Shown here: positions 25,219 through 33,361 of the stretch, one piece after another
Numbering within the stretch: the first letter of the stretch is position 1
Layout of the letters: every line of letters starts with the position of its first letter
Assembly (NCBI GenBank): GCA_028693285.1
Contig: JAQUVQ010000018.1
Span: 1-46,993, forward strand
Length of the DNA stretch: 46,993 nucleotides
Direction: 5' to 3'
Source of the DNA: Smithellaceae bacterium
GTDB lineage: Bacteria > Desulfobacterota > Syntrophia > Syntrophales > Smithellaceae
The notes under the pieces: model-generated
The model's database searches: none
What the model was told of the DNA's origin: nothing
Seen by the model: the letters and a program-made list of their open reading frames with translations, nothing else
Program-made: the position numbers and the translations under genes

Positions 25219-28200
25219 CTACTTCACTTTCCCGATGGAAAACGCCTGTCCGCTGATGGAAACGACCGGATACCGGGTATGTTTGAAAATCTTCTCCGAC
25301 TGTGCCGGCATTTCAACGCGCACATAGGCGGTGAGATCCGTGCTACGGATGCTGCCGGTTTTATCTCTGTCTGCCGCACCCCGCAAGCCTTCGGCGACCA
25401 GGTGGACGAACAGGCTGTGCCCCTGATAGCCCGCCACCGCCTCCGAAAGAGGCGCGGATGAAGCCAGAACGGTTAACCCGAGCGTTCCGCCGAATATCTT
25501 CAGAGCTGTCTCTTCACTCATTGCCCTCGTCTGGAAAGCCGCTTGCGCATCCGCACTCTGAATGCGGGGATTGCAGGCATCAATCAGAATCAGTTTTCCG
25601 GCCGTCGGAATATTGCCGAGAGCCTCCATCAGCTTTCGCAGGGAGATGGCGTCCGTTTTGAGTTTTTCCGCACTCAGCGAATTCACATTGGATGTCAGAA
25701 GAAAATATTCCCCATCCTCAACAACCGCATATGCGGCAATATACAGGACAAACAGATCCTCCGCGCGCAGGGTCTGATGTGTTTGAATCTCCCGAAGGAT
25801 CGCCTCCATCGTTGTTTCTTCCGGCCGGGTCATGGTCTTGACGGCCGGCTTTTCATAGATTCCTTCCGATGCCCCCTTGAGCGCGCCCGCAACAAGCTCC
25901 GCGCTCGCCGCGGCAAAGGGAAGCTTGAGCCCCGGATCTTTGTATTCACCGACGCCGATGGCCAAAACGGCAAGCGACGGCCCGGCCGCCGCGGCATAGG
26001 AGGCTGTCACTACTTCCCATGCCGCCTTGTTGCTCCGCATGGTGTTGTCTCCGTTCAATGCTGCGGCGTGGATGACATTTTTCCCGCGGGCAAGCTTCAG
26101 GGGATAGGCCCTGAACACGGCCCGCTGCGACTTTTCCGGCTCCGAAACCGAACGGGAATCCAGAACCACGGCGGTCCCGTTCAGATAAAGACGGATGTCC
26201 CCGATGCCGCCGCCCTGCTCGTCGAGGTTCAGCCGGACGTGAACTTCATCCGCGGCGACGGAGGCGGGCGTATCGACAATCCTCACTTTCGGCGGTTCTT
26301 TTTCGTCCGTCAACTTCGGCAAATCTTTCAGGGAATCTCCGGCCAGCGCCCTTTTGACCACTTCGGGACGGTAAAAGGATTCCCGGTAGTTTTCGATGCC
26401 GTAAACCGAATCTCCGACGCGGACGTTGATATGGCGGTCTCCTCTGGACGAGGCGTTGTAATATCCTTCGGGCGTCATAACAATCCATCCGCCGTCGGTG
26501 AAACTGACAAGCTGCACAATCTCTTTGCCTGCGGGCAGATCGTATTCGCTGATGGAAATCCCGTGCCGAAGGATGGCCCTGCGCCGGTCGGACGTCAGCG
26601 ATACGCTGAGGACTTCCTGTTCCACTCCGATGGAAGCGTTTTTCCTGCCGGACGTCAGGTCCCACACCGTCATTTCGTTCTGATCTTTGTCCACAGCGAC
26701 CATCATTTTTTTGTCGCGGGAAACGTCAAACGGTCCGGGCGGCACAAAATCGGCAAATTTCCTCGTCAGGCGGCCGGTCGCCGCATCGATCGTGTAAAAT
26801 CCTCCTTCGAGATCGGCACAGAGGATGAGCCTTCCGTTCAAGGAATAATAAGATTTTGCCGCATTCTTCCCGCACTCCAGAACTCTCTCCAACTGGCCGG
26901 AGGAGGCGTCCCAGATCATATTCCGGGAAAGCAGGAAACGGCCGTCGGGGGAAAAAGCCACCCAGGGATAGGGAACGTTGGGTTGGGCAAACGCCAGCAG
27001 GCTTTTCCCTGTCGCGGTTTCCCAGACGCCCGATCCGCAGGCAAGGCGAAGGCCGTCGGGGGAGAAGGCCAGAATTCCGTTTCCGTAATCGACGAAATCG
27101 CCCGCATTCAACTCGTCGGCGTAGATGGGCTTGTAATCCGTTTTCACTTCGGACACTTTCTGTCCGTCGCTCAGATTCCAGATCCGGATAACGCCGGAAC
27201 GGGCAAGCGCCGCCGCAAAACGCCGATCGGAAGAAACCGCCGTGGCCAGAATCATTTCCTTCTCCATCGCCGGCAGACTCTTTTTCAGTGTGCCCGCGCC
27301 GATGTCCCAAAGTTGAACCTCACCGGCAACATCTCCCGTTACGGCAACGCTTCCGTCCGGCGACAAAGCCAGCGAACTGATCTGGGCCGAGGACTTGCCC
27401 GTAAAAGGCGGCAGCGGCCCGCCGCTTGCCCTGTCAAAGGCCTGCAGGACGGCGCCCGACGGCGCAACGACTTTTCTCCCGTCGTACGTCAGCAGTCCGT
27501 GCTTGGCGGAGAAGCGCCGAATCTCGAGACCGGTCCGGACATCCCACAGAACGATGTCTGTGTCATAACGGCTCTTCGTCAGGACGATGCCTTCTTCCGC
27601 GCAGACGGAAAGGGATAGAAAAGCGCCGCTCTGCCCGAAGCGGCCCAGAATGCCGCCGCCGGCAATGTCCACGAGCGTGCTCTTTTTAGCGCTGTCGAGA
27701 TAGAGCTTTTGTTTCTTCGGTCCGGCCGACGGGGCAAATGCCTGCGGCCCCCGTTCGGTCAGCTCCCAGTATTCGTTGGCCAGAAAATATTTCCCGTCTT
27801 CGGAAAAATGAAAATCCGCGCTCATGTATTTTTTGACTTCACGCCCTTCCGGCGTCAGGACTTTGATCATCCGGTGGTCCAGCACTTTATCGTCATAGGC
27901 GATCAGCAGATGGCGGCTGTCGTCCGCAAAGCCGATGGATAGGGCGCGGCCGGGAAACGGGAAGGTTTTTTGAACAGCGCCGGAATCCAAATCCCAAAGC
28001 CGGACCTCGCTGCTTCCGTCAAGGCTTAAAATCCTTCGGCCGTCCGGCGAGATTGCGGCCCTGACTATTTTTTCCCGGTGGCCGGCAAACGTCCTTAGCA
28101 GCGTACCGCTTTGCGGATTCCACAACTTCAGGGTTTTGTCCTCGCCGGCCGAAAGAGCGTATTTGCCGTCCGGGGTGAAGAGAACGGCGGCAACTCTTTC

Positions 28201-29418
28201 CGTGTGCGCCTGAATGGTTTCCAGCAGTTTCCCGGAAGTTTTATCCCACAGGCGGATTTTTCCGTCCGGCGTCCCGCTCAAAACATGTCGGCCGTCGGGC
28301 GACATCACCAGCACATAGCCGCTGTCGGCTTGGCTTTTGAGCGCCCTCACCTCTTCACCGGTTCGCGCGTCCCAGATCCGTATGTCGCCGTCCGCATCTC
28401 CGGATACGGCAAACCGTCCGTCCGGCGAAAAACGGGCAAGCGTAACCCTCGCCCGATGGGCAAAGGCCCGAACTTCCTTTCCCGCTTCGATGTCCCAGAG
28501 CCTCAGGGTATGGTCGCGGCTTCCGGAAAGAACATATTTCCGATCGGGTGAAAAGGCGAGTGATTCGATTTCCTTCTGATGACCGGCAAACACGGCCGCG
28601 GCCTTGCCTGTTTTCAAATCCCACACGCGGATGGTTTTATCCCGCCCGCCCGACGCGGCATAGGATTCGTCCAGAGAGAGGGCTACCGCATCGATCCGGT
28701 CTGTGTGGCCGTCCAGCGTGAAAAGAATATTCCCCGTGGAAAGCTCCCACAGGATCAGTTTTTTGAACCGGGTATCCGACGGATCTTCGGGGACGGCGGA
28801 AATCATCTTTTTGCCGTCCGCGGTCACCAGGTTTTTGTGTCCGAAATCGTATCCCGAAAAATATTTTTTGACGGGCGCCCCTTCAGGCAGTTGCTCCGCG
28901 GGCAGAACCTTCCCCTCCGAGAGCTGCGCGGCGTAAAGCCTTGAAGAGACGATGGCGCGGACAACAGAGCCGTCAAAAGAAACGGGGTCAATGATCATCG
29001 GTTCTTTTTCACCGCTTAAGGAAAATCCTCCGGTCCGCGCGCCGCCGTCAATGTTCCATATTCCCACGCCGCCTTTTTCGTTTACGGAAAAAAAGGATTT
29101 GCCGCCGGGCAGAAAATGAACGTACAAGATTCCTTCACCGTCTGGAAACGTGCGGATCAGCCTTCCGCTTTGGGCGTCCCACAGCTTGACGCTGCCGTCG
29201 CTGCTTCCCGAAAGAATGAACCTGCCGTCGGGCGACCATTCCACCGCATTTACGGAACCCGAATGCCCTGCCGGAATGAAGATTTCCGCCTTCTTTTCGG
29301 TTCCGCAGGGTGATGGGGGGCTATCCCCTGCCGATACAACAACAGGGAAAAGAATCCATAAAGAAAGGAAGCAAAACCATATCGTCGATAAGCGAGAAAA
29401 TCTCCTGCCGGTAACCAT
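25219..29418 (-). CDS. Exported giant WD40-repeat protein with degenerate caspase domain (pseudocaspase)
   Basis: 1399 aa with a signal peptide ending VVVSA-GD. Roughly 18-20 WD40-like units span residues 50-1010. The same tail as the neighbour follows: a GGWIVMTPEGYYNAS segment, an Ig-like domain and a caspase fold from about 1150 (LAVLAIGVGEYKDPGLKLPF). The segment aligned with YLAGHGE of the neighbour reads YIAAYAV, so the catalytic His is Tyr (Y1230, codon 25729-25731), while Cys is kept (C1282, LILIDACNP). Such a domain should not be catalytic by the usual mechanism. The start at 29418 has AAGGGAG 5 nt upstream. First of the two caspase genes in the run; it probably arose by duplication and may act as a scaffold, decoy or regulator of the active one, which is inference. 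Confidence 0.88.
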   Translation of the reverse strand: MVTGRRFSRLSTIWFCFLSLWILFPVVVSAGDSPPSPCGTEKKAEIFIPAGHSGSVNAVEWSPDGRFILSGSSDGSVKLWDAQSGRLIRTFPDGEGILYVHFLPGGKSFFSVNEKGGVGIWNIDGGARTGGFSLSGEKEPMIIDPVSFDGSVVRAIVSSRLYAAQLSEGKVLPAEQLPEGAPVKKYFSGYDFGHKNLVTADGKKMISAVPEDPSDTRFKKLILWELSTGNILFTLDGHTDRIDAVALSLDESYAASGGRDKTIRVWDLKTGKAAAVFAGHQKEIESLAFSPDRKYVLSGSRDHTLRLWDIEAGKEVRAFAHRARVTLARFSPDGRFAVSGDADGDIRIWDARTGEEVRALKSQADSGYVLVMSPDGRHVLSGTPDGKIRLWDKTSGKLLETIQAHTERVAAVLFTPDGKYALSAGEDKTLKLWNPQSGTLLRTFAGHREKIVRAAISPDGRRILSLDGSSEVRLWDLDSGAVQKTFPFPGRALSIGFADDSRHLLIAYDDKVLDHRMIKVLTPEGREVKKYMSADFHFSEDGKYFLANEYWELTERGPQAFAPSAGPKKQKLYLDSAKKSTLVDIAGGGILGRFGQSGAFLSLSVCAEEGIVLTKSRYDTDIVLWDVRTGLEIRRFSAKHGLLTYDGRKVVAPSGAVLQAFDRASGGPLPPFTGKSSAQISSLALSPDGSVAVTGDVAGEVQLWDIGAGTLKKSLPAMEKEMILATAVSSDRRFAAALARSGVIRIWNLSDGQKVSEVKTDYKPIYADELNAGDFVDYGNGILAFSPDGLRLACGSGVWETATGKSLLAFAQPNVPYPWVAFSPDGRFLLSRNMIWDASSGQLERVLECGKNAAKSYYSLNGRLILCADLEGGFYTIDAATGRLTRKFADFVPPGPFDVSRDKKMMVAVDKDQNEMTVWDLTSGRKNASIGVEQEVLSVSLTSDRRRAILRHGISISEYDLPAGKEIVQLVSFTDGGWIVMTPEGYYNASSRGDRHINVRVGDSVYGIENYRESFYRPEVVKRALAGDSLKDLPKLTDEKEPPKVRIVDTPASVAADEVHVRLNLDEQGGGIGDIRLYLNGTAVVLDSRSVSEPEKSQRAVFRAYPLKLARGKNVIHAAALNGDNTMRSNKAAWEVVTASYAAAAGPSLAVLAIGVGEYKDPGLKLPFAAASAELVAGALKGASEGIYEKPAVKTMTRPEETTMEAILREIQTHQTLRAEDLFVLYIAAYAVVEDGEYFLLTSNVNSLSAEKLKTDAISLRKLMEALGNIPTAGKLILIDACNPRIQSADAQAAFQTRAMSEETALKIFGGTLGLTVLASSAPLSEAVAGYQGHSLFVHLVAEGLRGAADRDKTGSIRSTDLTAYVRVEMPAQSEKIFKHTRYPVVSISGQAFSIGKVK

Positions 29419-29463
29419 AGATGCTCCCTTCATGTTGAACGTGTGGACATCATAAGCCAAAGG

Positions 29464-29961
29464 TCATACGATGCCCGCGCCGCAAAGCTGTTGAATTTTC
29501 CCATGCTGACGATTTTTCTGAAAGTAAGGATCGTGTCTGCTGTGAATAAAAGCAAAAAAAAGGAAAAGAAGCAGAATCAGCGCAAAAACCGTCAGCAGAT
29601 TCCCCCTCATTCGCCCCAAGGCCGGCATGAAGCCGGACAAATCGCCCTGCCCTTCCCTGCCGATTTGCGCAAACGTGTAGATCAGGCCCAAAACCAACGG
29701 CGGCCCCAGCAGAGGAAACACCGACGCCGTCGCCGCGGCATAGAACCGCCAGGAGTTCAGAGGACGGCCGCCCCGGCGCCGCATTTCGGCGTAAGCCCCG
29801 GCCGTCATCAAAATCCAGGAAGCCGGGTAAATCATCTTGAAAAATACATCCGCGCCGGACGAGGTCGTCATGCCGGCAAGCAGCGCCGCGGCATGACAGA
29901 TGCATCCCGCGCTCAGAGCGTTTCTTCCAAAAACGGTAGTGGCGATTTCGCGCGCCGGCAT
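29464..29961 (-). CDS. Small integral membrane protein of unknown function
   Basis: 165 aa. Hydrophobic segments: about 17-30 (AGCICHAAALLAGM, weak), 43-58 (FKMIYPASWILMTAGA), 72-98 (FYAAATASVFPLLGPPLVLG and on) and 120-140 (LLTVFALILLLFLFFAFI). That gives three or four membrane helices. The ATG at 29961 follows GGAGG at 5 nt and overlaps a TAA stop of the upstream remnant frame as TAATG. It lies 45 nt before the pseudocaspase gene. Not recognised. An overlapping longer frame (29450-30025) is Arg/Cys-rich and looks non-coding. Confidence 0.7.
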   Translation of the reverse strand: MPAREIATTVFGRNALSAGCICHAAALLAGMTTSSGADVFFKMIYPASWILMTAGAYAEMRRRGGRPLNSWRFYAAATASVFPLLGPPLVLGLIYTFAQIGREGQGDLSGFMPALGRMRGNLLTVFALILLLFLFFAFIHSRHDPYFQKNRQHGKIQQLCGAGIV

Positions 29962-30031
29962 TATCGCCTCCGGGCTGAATCAGGCGTTTCTTCCAGCAAC
30001 ATATTGGCGCCCCTGTGTTTGGCAAATACTT
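29962..30031 (-). pseudogene. Possible C-terminal remnant of a lost gene
   Basis: In the frame one base off the truncated hydrolase, the minus strand reads on past the hydrolase stop as ASGQYAMKVFAKHRGANMLL followed by EETPDSARRR and a TAA that overlaps the membrane-protein ATG. TAATG coupling suggests this frame was once the real upstream partner, so the hydrolase end may come from a frameshift or deletion joining two genes. Confidence 0.35.
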
Positions 30032-30586
30032 TCATGGCGTATTGTCCGGAGGCCTTAACCGGTCGTAGTAGGCCATCATGGCCGATTCGTACGCCTCGCC
30101 GAAGTCGCCCGTTTTCTCGCCTTTCTCGATGGCGCCCCTAATGTCTTTCGGCAATAGGGCGATATTCCGCCGCTGGTCTGCATCCCAGGCCGGAGAAGAA
30201 AGATACGGAGCGCACAGCATCACGCCCTTTACGCCGAAGGGCTTTCGATCCAGCAGGTAGGAGCAGGCCAGCGCGCAGCCCCAGGAAAATCCCATCAGGA
30301 AAACGTCGTCAAGCTTTAAGGCGGCCCGCACTTCCGCCAATTCGGCGACATAATTTTCCACCGAATAAAAATTTTTGTCCGGAGCCCGGTCGCTTTTGCC
30401 GCAGCCCAACTGGTCGTAAAAAAACACCGGACGGTCTTTCCACAGCGGCTCGAGACCGTTATCCATGCTGGAAAAGCCGGGGCCGCCGTGAAGGACGAGA
30501 ACGGGCATCCTGTTCCCGCCGCCGCCGCGAACCCCATACCAGAGGCTGCCGTTGGCCGTGCGGATCTTTCCTTCGCGGCTGCTCAT
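30032..30586 (-). pseudogene. Truncated alpha/beta hydrolase, proline-iminopeptidase type
   Basis: 184 aa. The N-terminal half is a good match to S33 proline iminopeptidase/amide hydrolases: LVLHGGPGFSSMD (oxyanion HGGPG), FYDQLGCGKSD, and the nucleophile elbow MGFSWGCALA with Ser. Family members are about 290-300 aa; this one stops after MMAYYDRLRPPDNTP, right where the cap domain normally continues (RHVCRLDPWP-like). The catalytic Asp and His are therefore missing. It overlaps the lipoprotein stop by 4 nt and is followed by a 70-nt remnant in another frame. Most likely a decayed or deleted gene; a short functional product cannot be excluded. Confidence 0.75.
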
Positions 30587-31026
30587 TCAATCTTCCCTCC
30601 CCTGGAAAAAGGATAGGCGATGCTTCCGAAAATTGTCCTGACGTTCGCCTCCCCTTCGATGCGATAGGGAATGTCCTTGTCGGCGATCACGGCCCGAAGG
30701 CTTTCGTTCCAGTTTTTGAAGCCGGCCGTGACCGGCGCCTGAATCCTTGTCGTGGACAAGGCGGGCGCCAGAATTTCCTTTTCCAGGCGTCCGCTTCCGA
30801 TTTCACGCTCGTTCAACAAAAGTTTGTACTGAAGAGACTGAATGGTCAGATCGAAGCGATTCGGATTCTGCACGTCCAGTTCGAGGATTAGTTGGATTTC
30901 CGTGAGGGAGCGGGGGTGAAGCGAAACCCGGCGAAGCTGCACGGAAGGCTCTTCGGTCAAGCAGCCCGCGCAGGACGAAAGCGCCAGATACAGCAATCCA
31001 AGGGGGATCAGATATCGTTTTTTCAT
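30583..31026 (-). CDS. LEA-type-2 (WHy domain) lipoprotein
   Basis: 147 aa. The signal peptide has lipobox LSSC (LYLALSSCAGC), so it should be lipid-anchored. The rest is a single LEA-2/WHy beta-sandwich: VSLHPRSLTEIQLILELDVQ, NPNRFDLTIQSLQYKLLLNE. These domains are linked to desiccation or envelope stress, but molecular roles are vague. The start ATG at 31026 lies 7 nt after the -10 box of a consensus promoter and has no Shine-Dalgarno, so the mRNA should be leaderless. Its stop overlaps the hydrolase start (ATGA). It heads a minus-strand gene run that continues into the caspase genes. Confidence 0.85.
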   Translation of the reverse strand: MKKRYLIPLGLLYLALSSCAGCLTEEPSVQLRRVSLHPRSLTEIQLILELDVQNPNRFDLTIQSLQYKLLLNEREIGSGRLEKEILAPALSTTRIQAPVTAGFKNWNESLRAVIADKDIPYRIEGEANVRTIFGSIAYPFSRGGKIE

Positions 31027-31032
31027 GGCGAG

Positions 31033-31061
31033 ACTATACGAAGGATGGCTTTCCCTGTCAA
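31033..31061 (-). promoter_or_regulatory. Consensus promoter producing a leaderless lipoprotein mRNA
   Basis: Minus strand: TTGACA (31061-31056), 17-nt spacer, TATAGT (31038-31033), then six bases and the ATG at 31026. The predicted start of transcription coincides with the A of the ATG. Confidence 0.82.
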
Positions 31062-31069
31062 TGGGATTG

Positions 31070-31091
31070 TCCAATACCGGTCCAATACTGG
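31070..31091. repeat. Two 11-bp direct repeats between divergent promoters, possible operator
   Basis: TCCAATACCGG (31070-31080) is followed immediately by TCCAATACTGG (31081-31091). The pair fills the space between the two opposed -35 boxes (31056-31061 and 31095-31100). One helical turn of spacing would suit an activator or repressor dimer acting on both promoters. Confidence 0.65.
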
Positions 31092-31094
31092 TAG

Positions 31095-31123
31095 TTGACC
31101 CGGCCGCGTCCTGTCGATATACT
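31095..31123 (+). promoter_or_regulatory. Sigma70 promoter of the transglutaminase-ABC operon
   Basis: TTGACC (31095-31100), 17-nt spacer, TATACT (31118-31123). Transcription would start near 31130, about 40 nt before the ATG at 31170. Confidence 0.78.
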
Positions 31124-31169
31124 CTTGCAGAATTTCGACGGTTGAAACGGCTGGGAAAGTTTGGCGCGC

Positions 31170-32639
31170 ATGGCAAAAATCAAATGGAATTGGATCTGGG
31201 GCATCGGCATCACGGTGGTGTTTCTCGGCCTGCTGGCGCATCGCGTGGAGTTCTTTCGGGAAAAACCGCCTGAGTCTCCCGAGCCGCAAACCATTGAAAT
31301 TGCCCGCCCACCCGAATCCTGGATGAATATTTACCAAAACAGGAGAAAAATCGGCGTAATCCACCGCACCTTCACCGCGCTGGAAAACGGCCGCTTCCAG
31401 ACCCGCGAAAACGTCGCCATGCAGATCAACACCATGGGCGTCGTGCAGGCGCTGAATCTGTCCACCGAGTCGGAGCTCTATCCCGACATGACCTTTTCCT
31501 CTTTCCATTTTGAGATCAACTCCAGTCTTTTTCGTTTTGCCGCCCGGGGCTACGCAAGCCATGACAAGCTCATCGTTTTCGCGGGGCTTCCCCACGCCCA
31601 AAAGAAAACCGTCCTGCCCCTGAAGGACCTTCCCCATATCGGCGGAAACATCTATGAAGCGGCTTTTCGCGGCAGCCTGGAGAAAGGCCAAACCCGCAGC
31701 TTCAGCATTTTTGATCCTTCGACGCTCGGCCTTAGAAAAGTTGCGGTTACGCGCCACGCCGATGAAATCATTCCGATCATGGGAAAGCGCGTTCTGACGC
31801 AGAAATTCTGCGCCGACTTCATGGGCGCCCAAAACTGCGCCTGGCTGGCCAAAGACGGGGAAACCCTAAAGGAAACAGGCATGATGGGCCTTTCGATGGA
31901 AAAGGTGGATGCCCAAAAGGCGCGTGAAGGCATTGCGGCGGAAGGCATTGCCGACTTTGCCCAGATCGCCTCGATCGCCTCGAACCGGATTCTTCCCGAG
32001 CCCTCCACACTGACGGAAATCGTCATTCGGACGGGCGGCGTCCGCAACCTGCCCCTGCTGCTTTCCGGCGGCAGGCAGAAATTTTCTTCCGGCATTTTAA
32101 CGATCACTAAAGAGGAAATGCCCGACACGGCCCCGCCGGACAAGGATCCTCCGCTCTTTGGGCAATATCTTCAACCGTCGCCGCTGGTTCAGTCCGATGC
32201 TCCGGAAATTCAAAAACAGGCGGCAAAAATTATTTCCCCGAAGGACAGCCCGCCGGCGAGGCTCAGGAAAATCGTGCACTGGGTTTACCGCACCATCGAG
32301 AAAAAGCCCGTCCTGTCCGTCCCCAACGCCCTGGAGGTTTTGAAAAACAGGGCCGGCGACTGCAACGAGCATGCGGTGCTCACCGCCGCGCTGCTTCGCG
32401 CCGCGGGCGTGCCCGCTCAGATGGAAACCGGCCTCGTGTATCTGAACGGCCGTTTTTATTACCACGCATGGAACGTGGCCTATGTGGGCCGGTGGGTGAC
32501 GGCCGACGCCGTTTTCGACCAGGTTCCGGCCGACGTCACGCATATTCGGCTGGCACGCGGGGAAGGAGGCGAGCAGCTGGACCTGCTGGGCGTCATGGGC
32601 AAAATAACTCTGGAGGTTCTCTCTTTCAAACATGATTAA
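31170..32639 (+). CDS. Membrane-anchored transglutaminase-like domain protein
   Basis: 489 aa. One N-terminal membrane helix (WNWIWGIGITVVFLGLLAH, about residues 6-24) is followed by a long exported region. The C-terminal transglutaminase-like core has the Cys-His-Asp triad: Cys in AGDCNEHAVL, His in FYYHAWN, Asp in VTADAVFDQ. Bacterial proteins of this type act as proteases, amidases or cross-linkers; the reaction cannot be predicted. A TTG at 31161 is an alternative start. Its end overlaps the ABC ATPase by 8 nt, so the three genes 31170-35059 form an operon, perhaps an exporter with its processing enzyme. Confidence 0.87.
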   Translation: MAKIKWNWIWGIGITVVFLGLLAHRVEFFREKPPESPEPQTIEIARPPESWMNIYQNRRKIGVIHRTFTALENGRFQTRENVAMQINTMGVVQALNLSTESELYPDMTFSSFHFEINSSLFRFAARGYASHDKLIVFAGLPHAQKKTVLPLKDLPHIGGNIYEAAFRGSLEKGQTRSFSIFDPSTLGLRKVAVTRHADEIIPIMGKRVLTQKFCADFMGAQNCAWLAKDGETLKETGMMGLSMEKVDAQKAREGIAAEGIADFAQIASIASNRILPEPSTLTEIVIRTGGVRNLPLLLSGGRQKFSSGILTITKEEMPDTAPPDKDPPLFGQYLQPSPLVQSDAPEIQKQAAKIISPKDSPPARLRKIVHWVYRTIEKKPVLSVPNALEVLKNRAGDCNEHAVLTAALLRAAGVPAQMETGLVYLNGRFYYHAWNVAYVGRWVTADAVFDQVPADVTHIRLARGEGGEQLDLLGVMGKITLEVLSFKHD

Positions 32640-33357
32640 ACTGATCAATCTGACCAAGGATTTCAAAACGACGCTGGCCGTCAACCGCCTGAACCTGGAG
32701 GTGGCCGCCGGGGAAATTTACGGCTTCATCGGCCCCAACGGCGCGGGCAAAACCACGACCATCCGCATGATGGGCGGCATCATCGAGCCGACCGACGGGA
32801 AAATTCTCATCGGCGAAATCGACGTGAGCCGCGACCCGGTGGGGGCCAAAAAAATCATCGGTTTCGTTCCGGACAGGCCGTTTTTGTACGAAAAGCTGAC
32901 CGGCATGGAGTTTATGAAATTCATCGCCGATTTGTACCACGTCGATCTTCGGGCATTCTCCCGCAGGTCACTGGAGCTGCTGGAGCAGTTTGCCCTCCTT
33001 GAATGGAAAGACGAAATCATCGAGGCCTATTCCCACGGCATGAAGCAGCGATTGATAATTGCCGCGGCGCTGCTGCATGACCCGCGGGTGATGATCATCG
33101 ACGAGCCGATGGTCGGGCTGGATCCGGAAGCGGTGCGAATGGTCCGGGATATCCTCAAGGGGCTGGCCTCGCAAAACGTGACGGTTTTCGTATCCACGCA
33201 CACGCTCAGCCTCGCCGAGGATTTGTGCGACCGGATCGGCGTGATTCACAAGGGAACGCTCCTCGCGCAGGGAACGGTCGCCGAGCTGAATCTGGCCGCA
33301 AAAACCGGCGAAGCCCGTCTGGAAGAGGTCTTTCTGACACTGGTGCGGGAGTTGTAA
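32632..33357 (+). CDS. ABC transporter ATP-binding protein
   Basis: 241 aa. Walker A GPNGAGKTTT, Q-loop region IGFVPDRPFLYEKLTG, an atypical signature YSHGMKQRL in place of LSGGQ, Walker B VMIIDEPMVGLDP, switch His in VSTHTLSLAED. The sequence is of the CcmA/YhaQ-like export group. It pairs with the permease that starts 4 nt after its stop. Substrate unknown. Confidence 0.95.
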   Translation: MIKLINLTKDFKTTLAVNRLNLEVAAGEIYGFIGPNGAGKTTTIRMMGGIIEPTDGKILIGEIDVSRDPVGAKKIIGFVPDRPFLYEKLTGMEFMKFIADLYHVDLRAFSRRSLELLEQFALLEWKDEIIEAYSHGMKQRLIIAAALLHDPRVMIIDEPMVGLDPEAVRMVRDILKGLASQNVTVFVSTHTLSLAEDLCDRIGVIHKGTLLAQGTVAELNLAAKTGEARLEEVFLTLVREL

Positions 33358-33361
33358 GTCT

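Noticed and set aside
25543-27618. 691-codon open frame antisense to the WD40 pseudocaspase
   Set aside because: Shadow of the repetitive WD40 coding sequence; no Shine-Dalgarno, motif or plausible composition.
21798-29418. Repeat units in the caspase genes as a DNA repeat array or CRISPR
   Set aside because: The similarity is at protein level (WD40 blades of about 40 residues) with varied DNA and no spacers.
29450-30025. 191-codon frame overlapping the membrane protein
   Set aside because: Arg/Cys-rich, no motif; the 29464-29961 frame has membrane helices and a GGAGG site.
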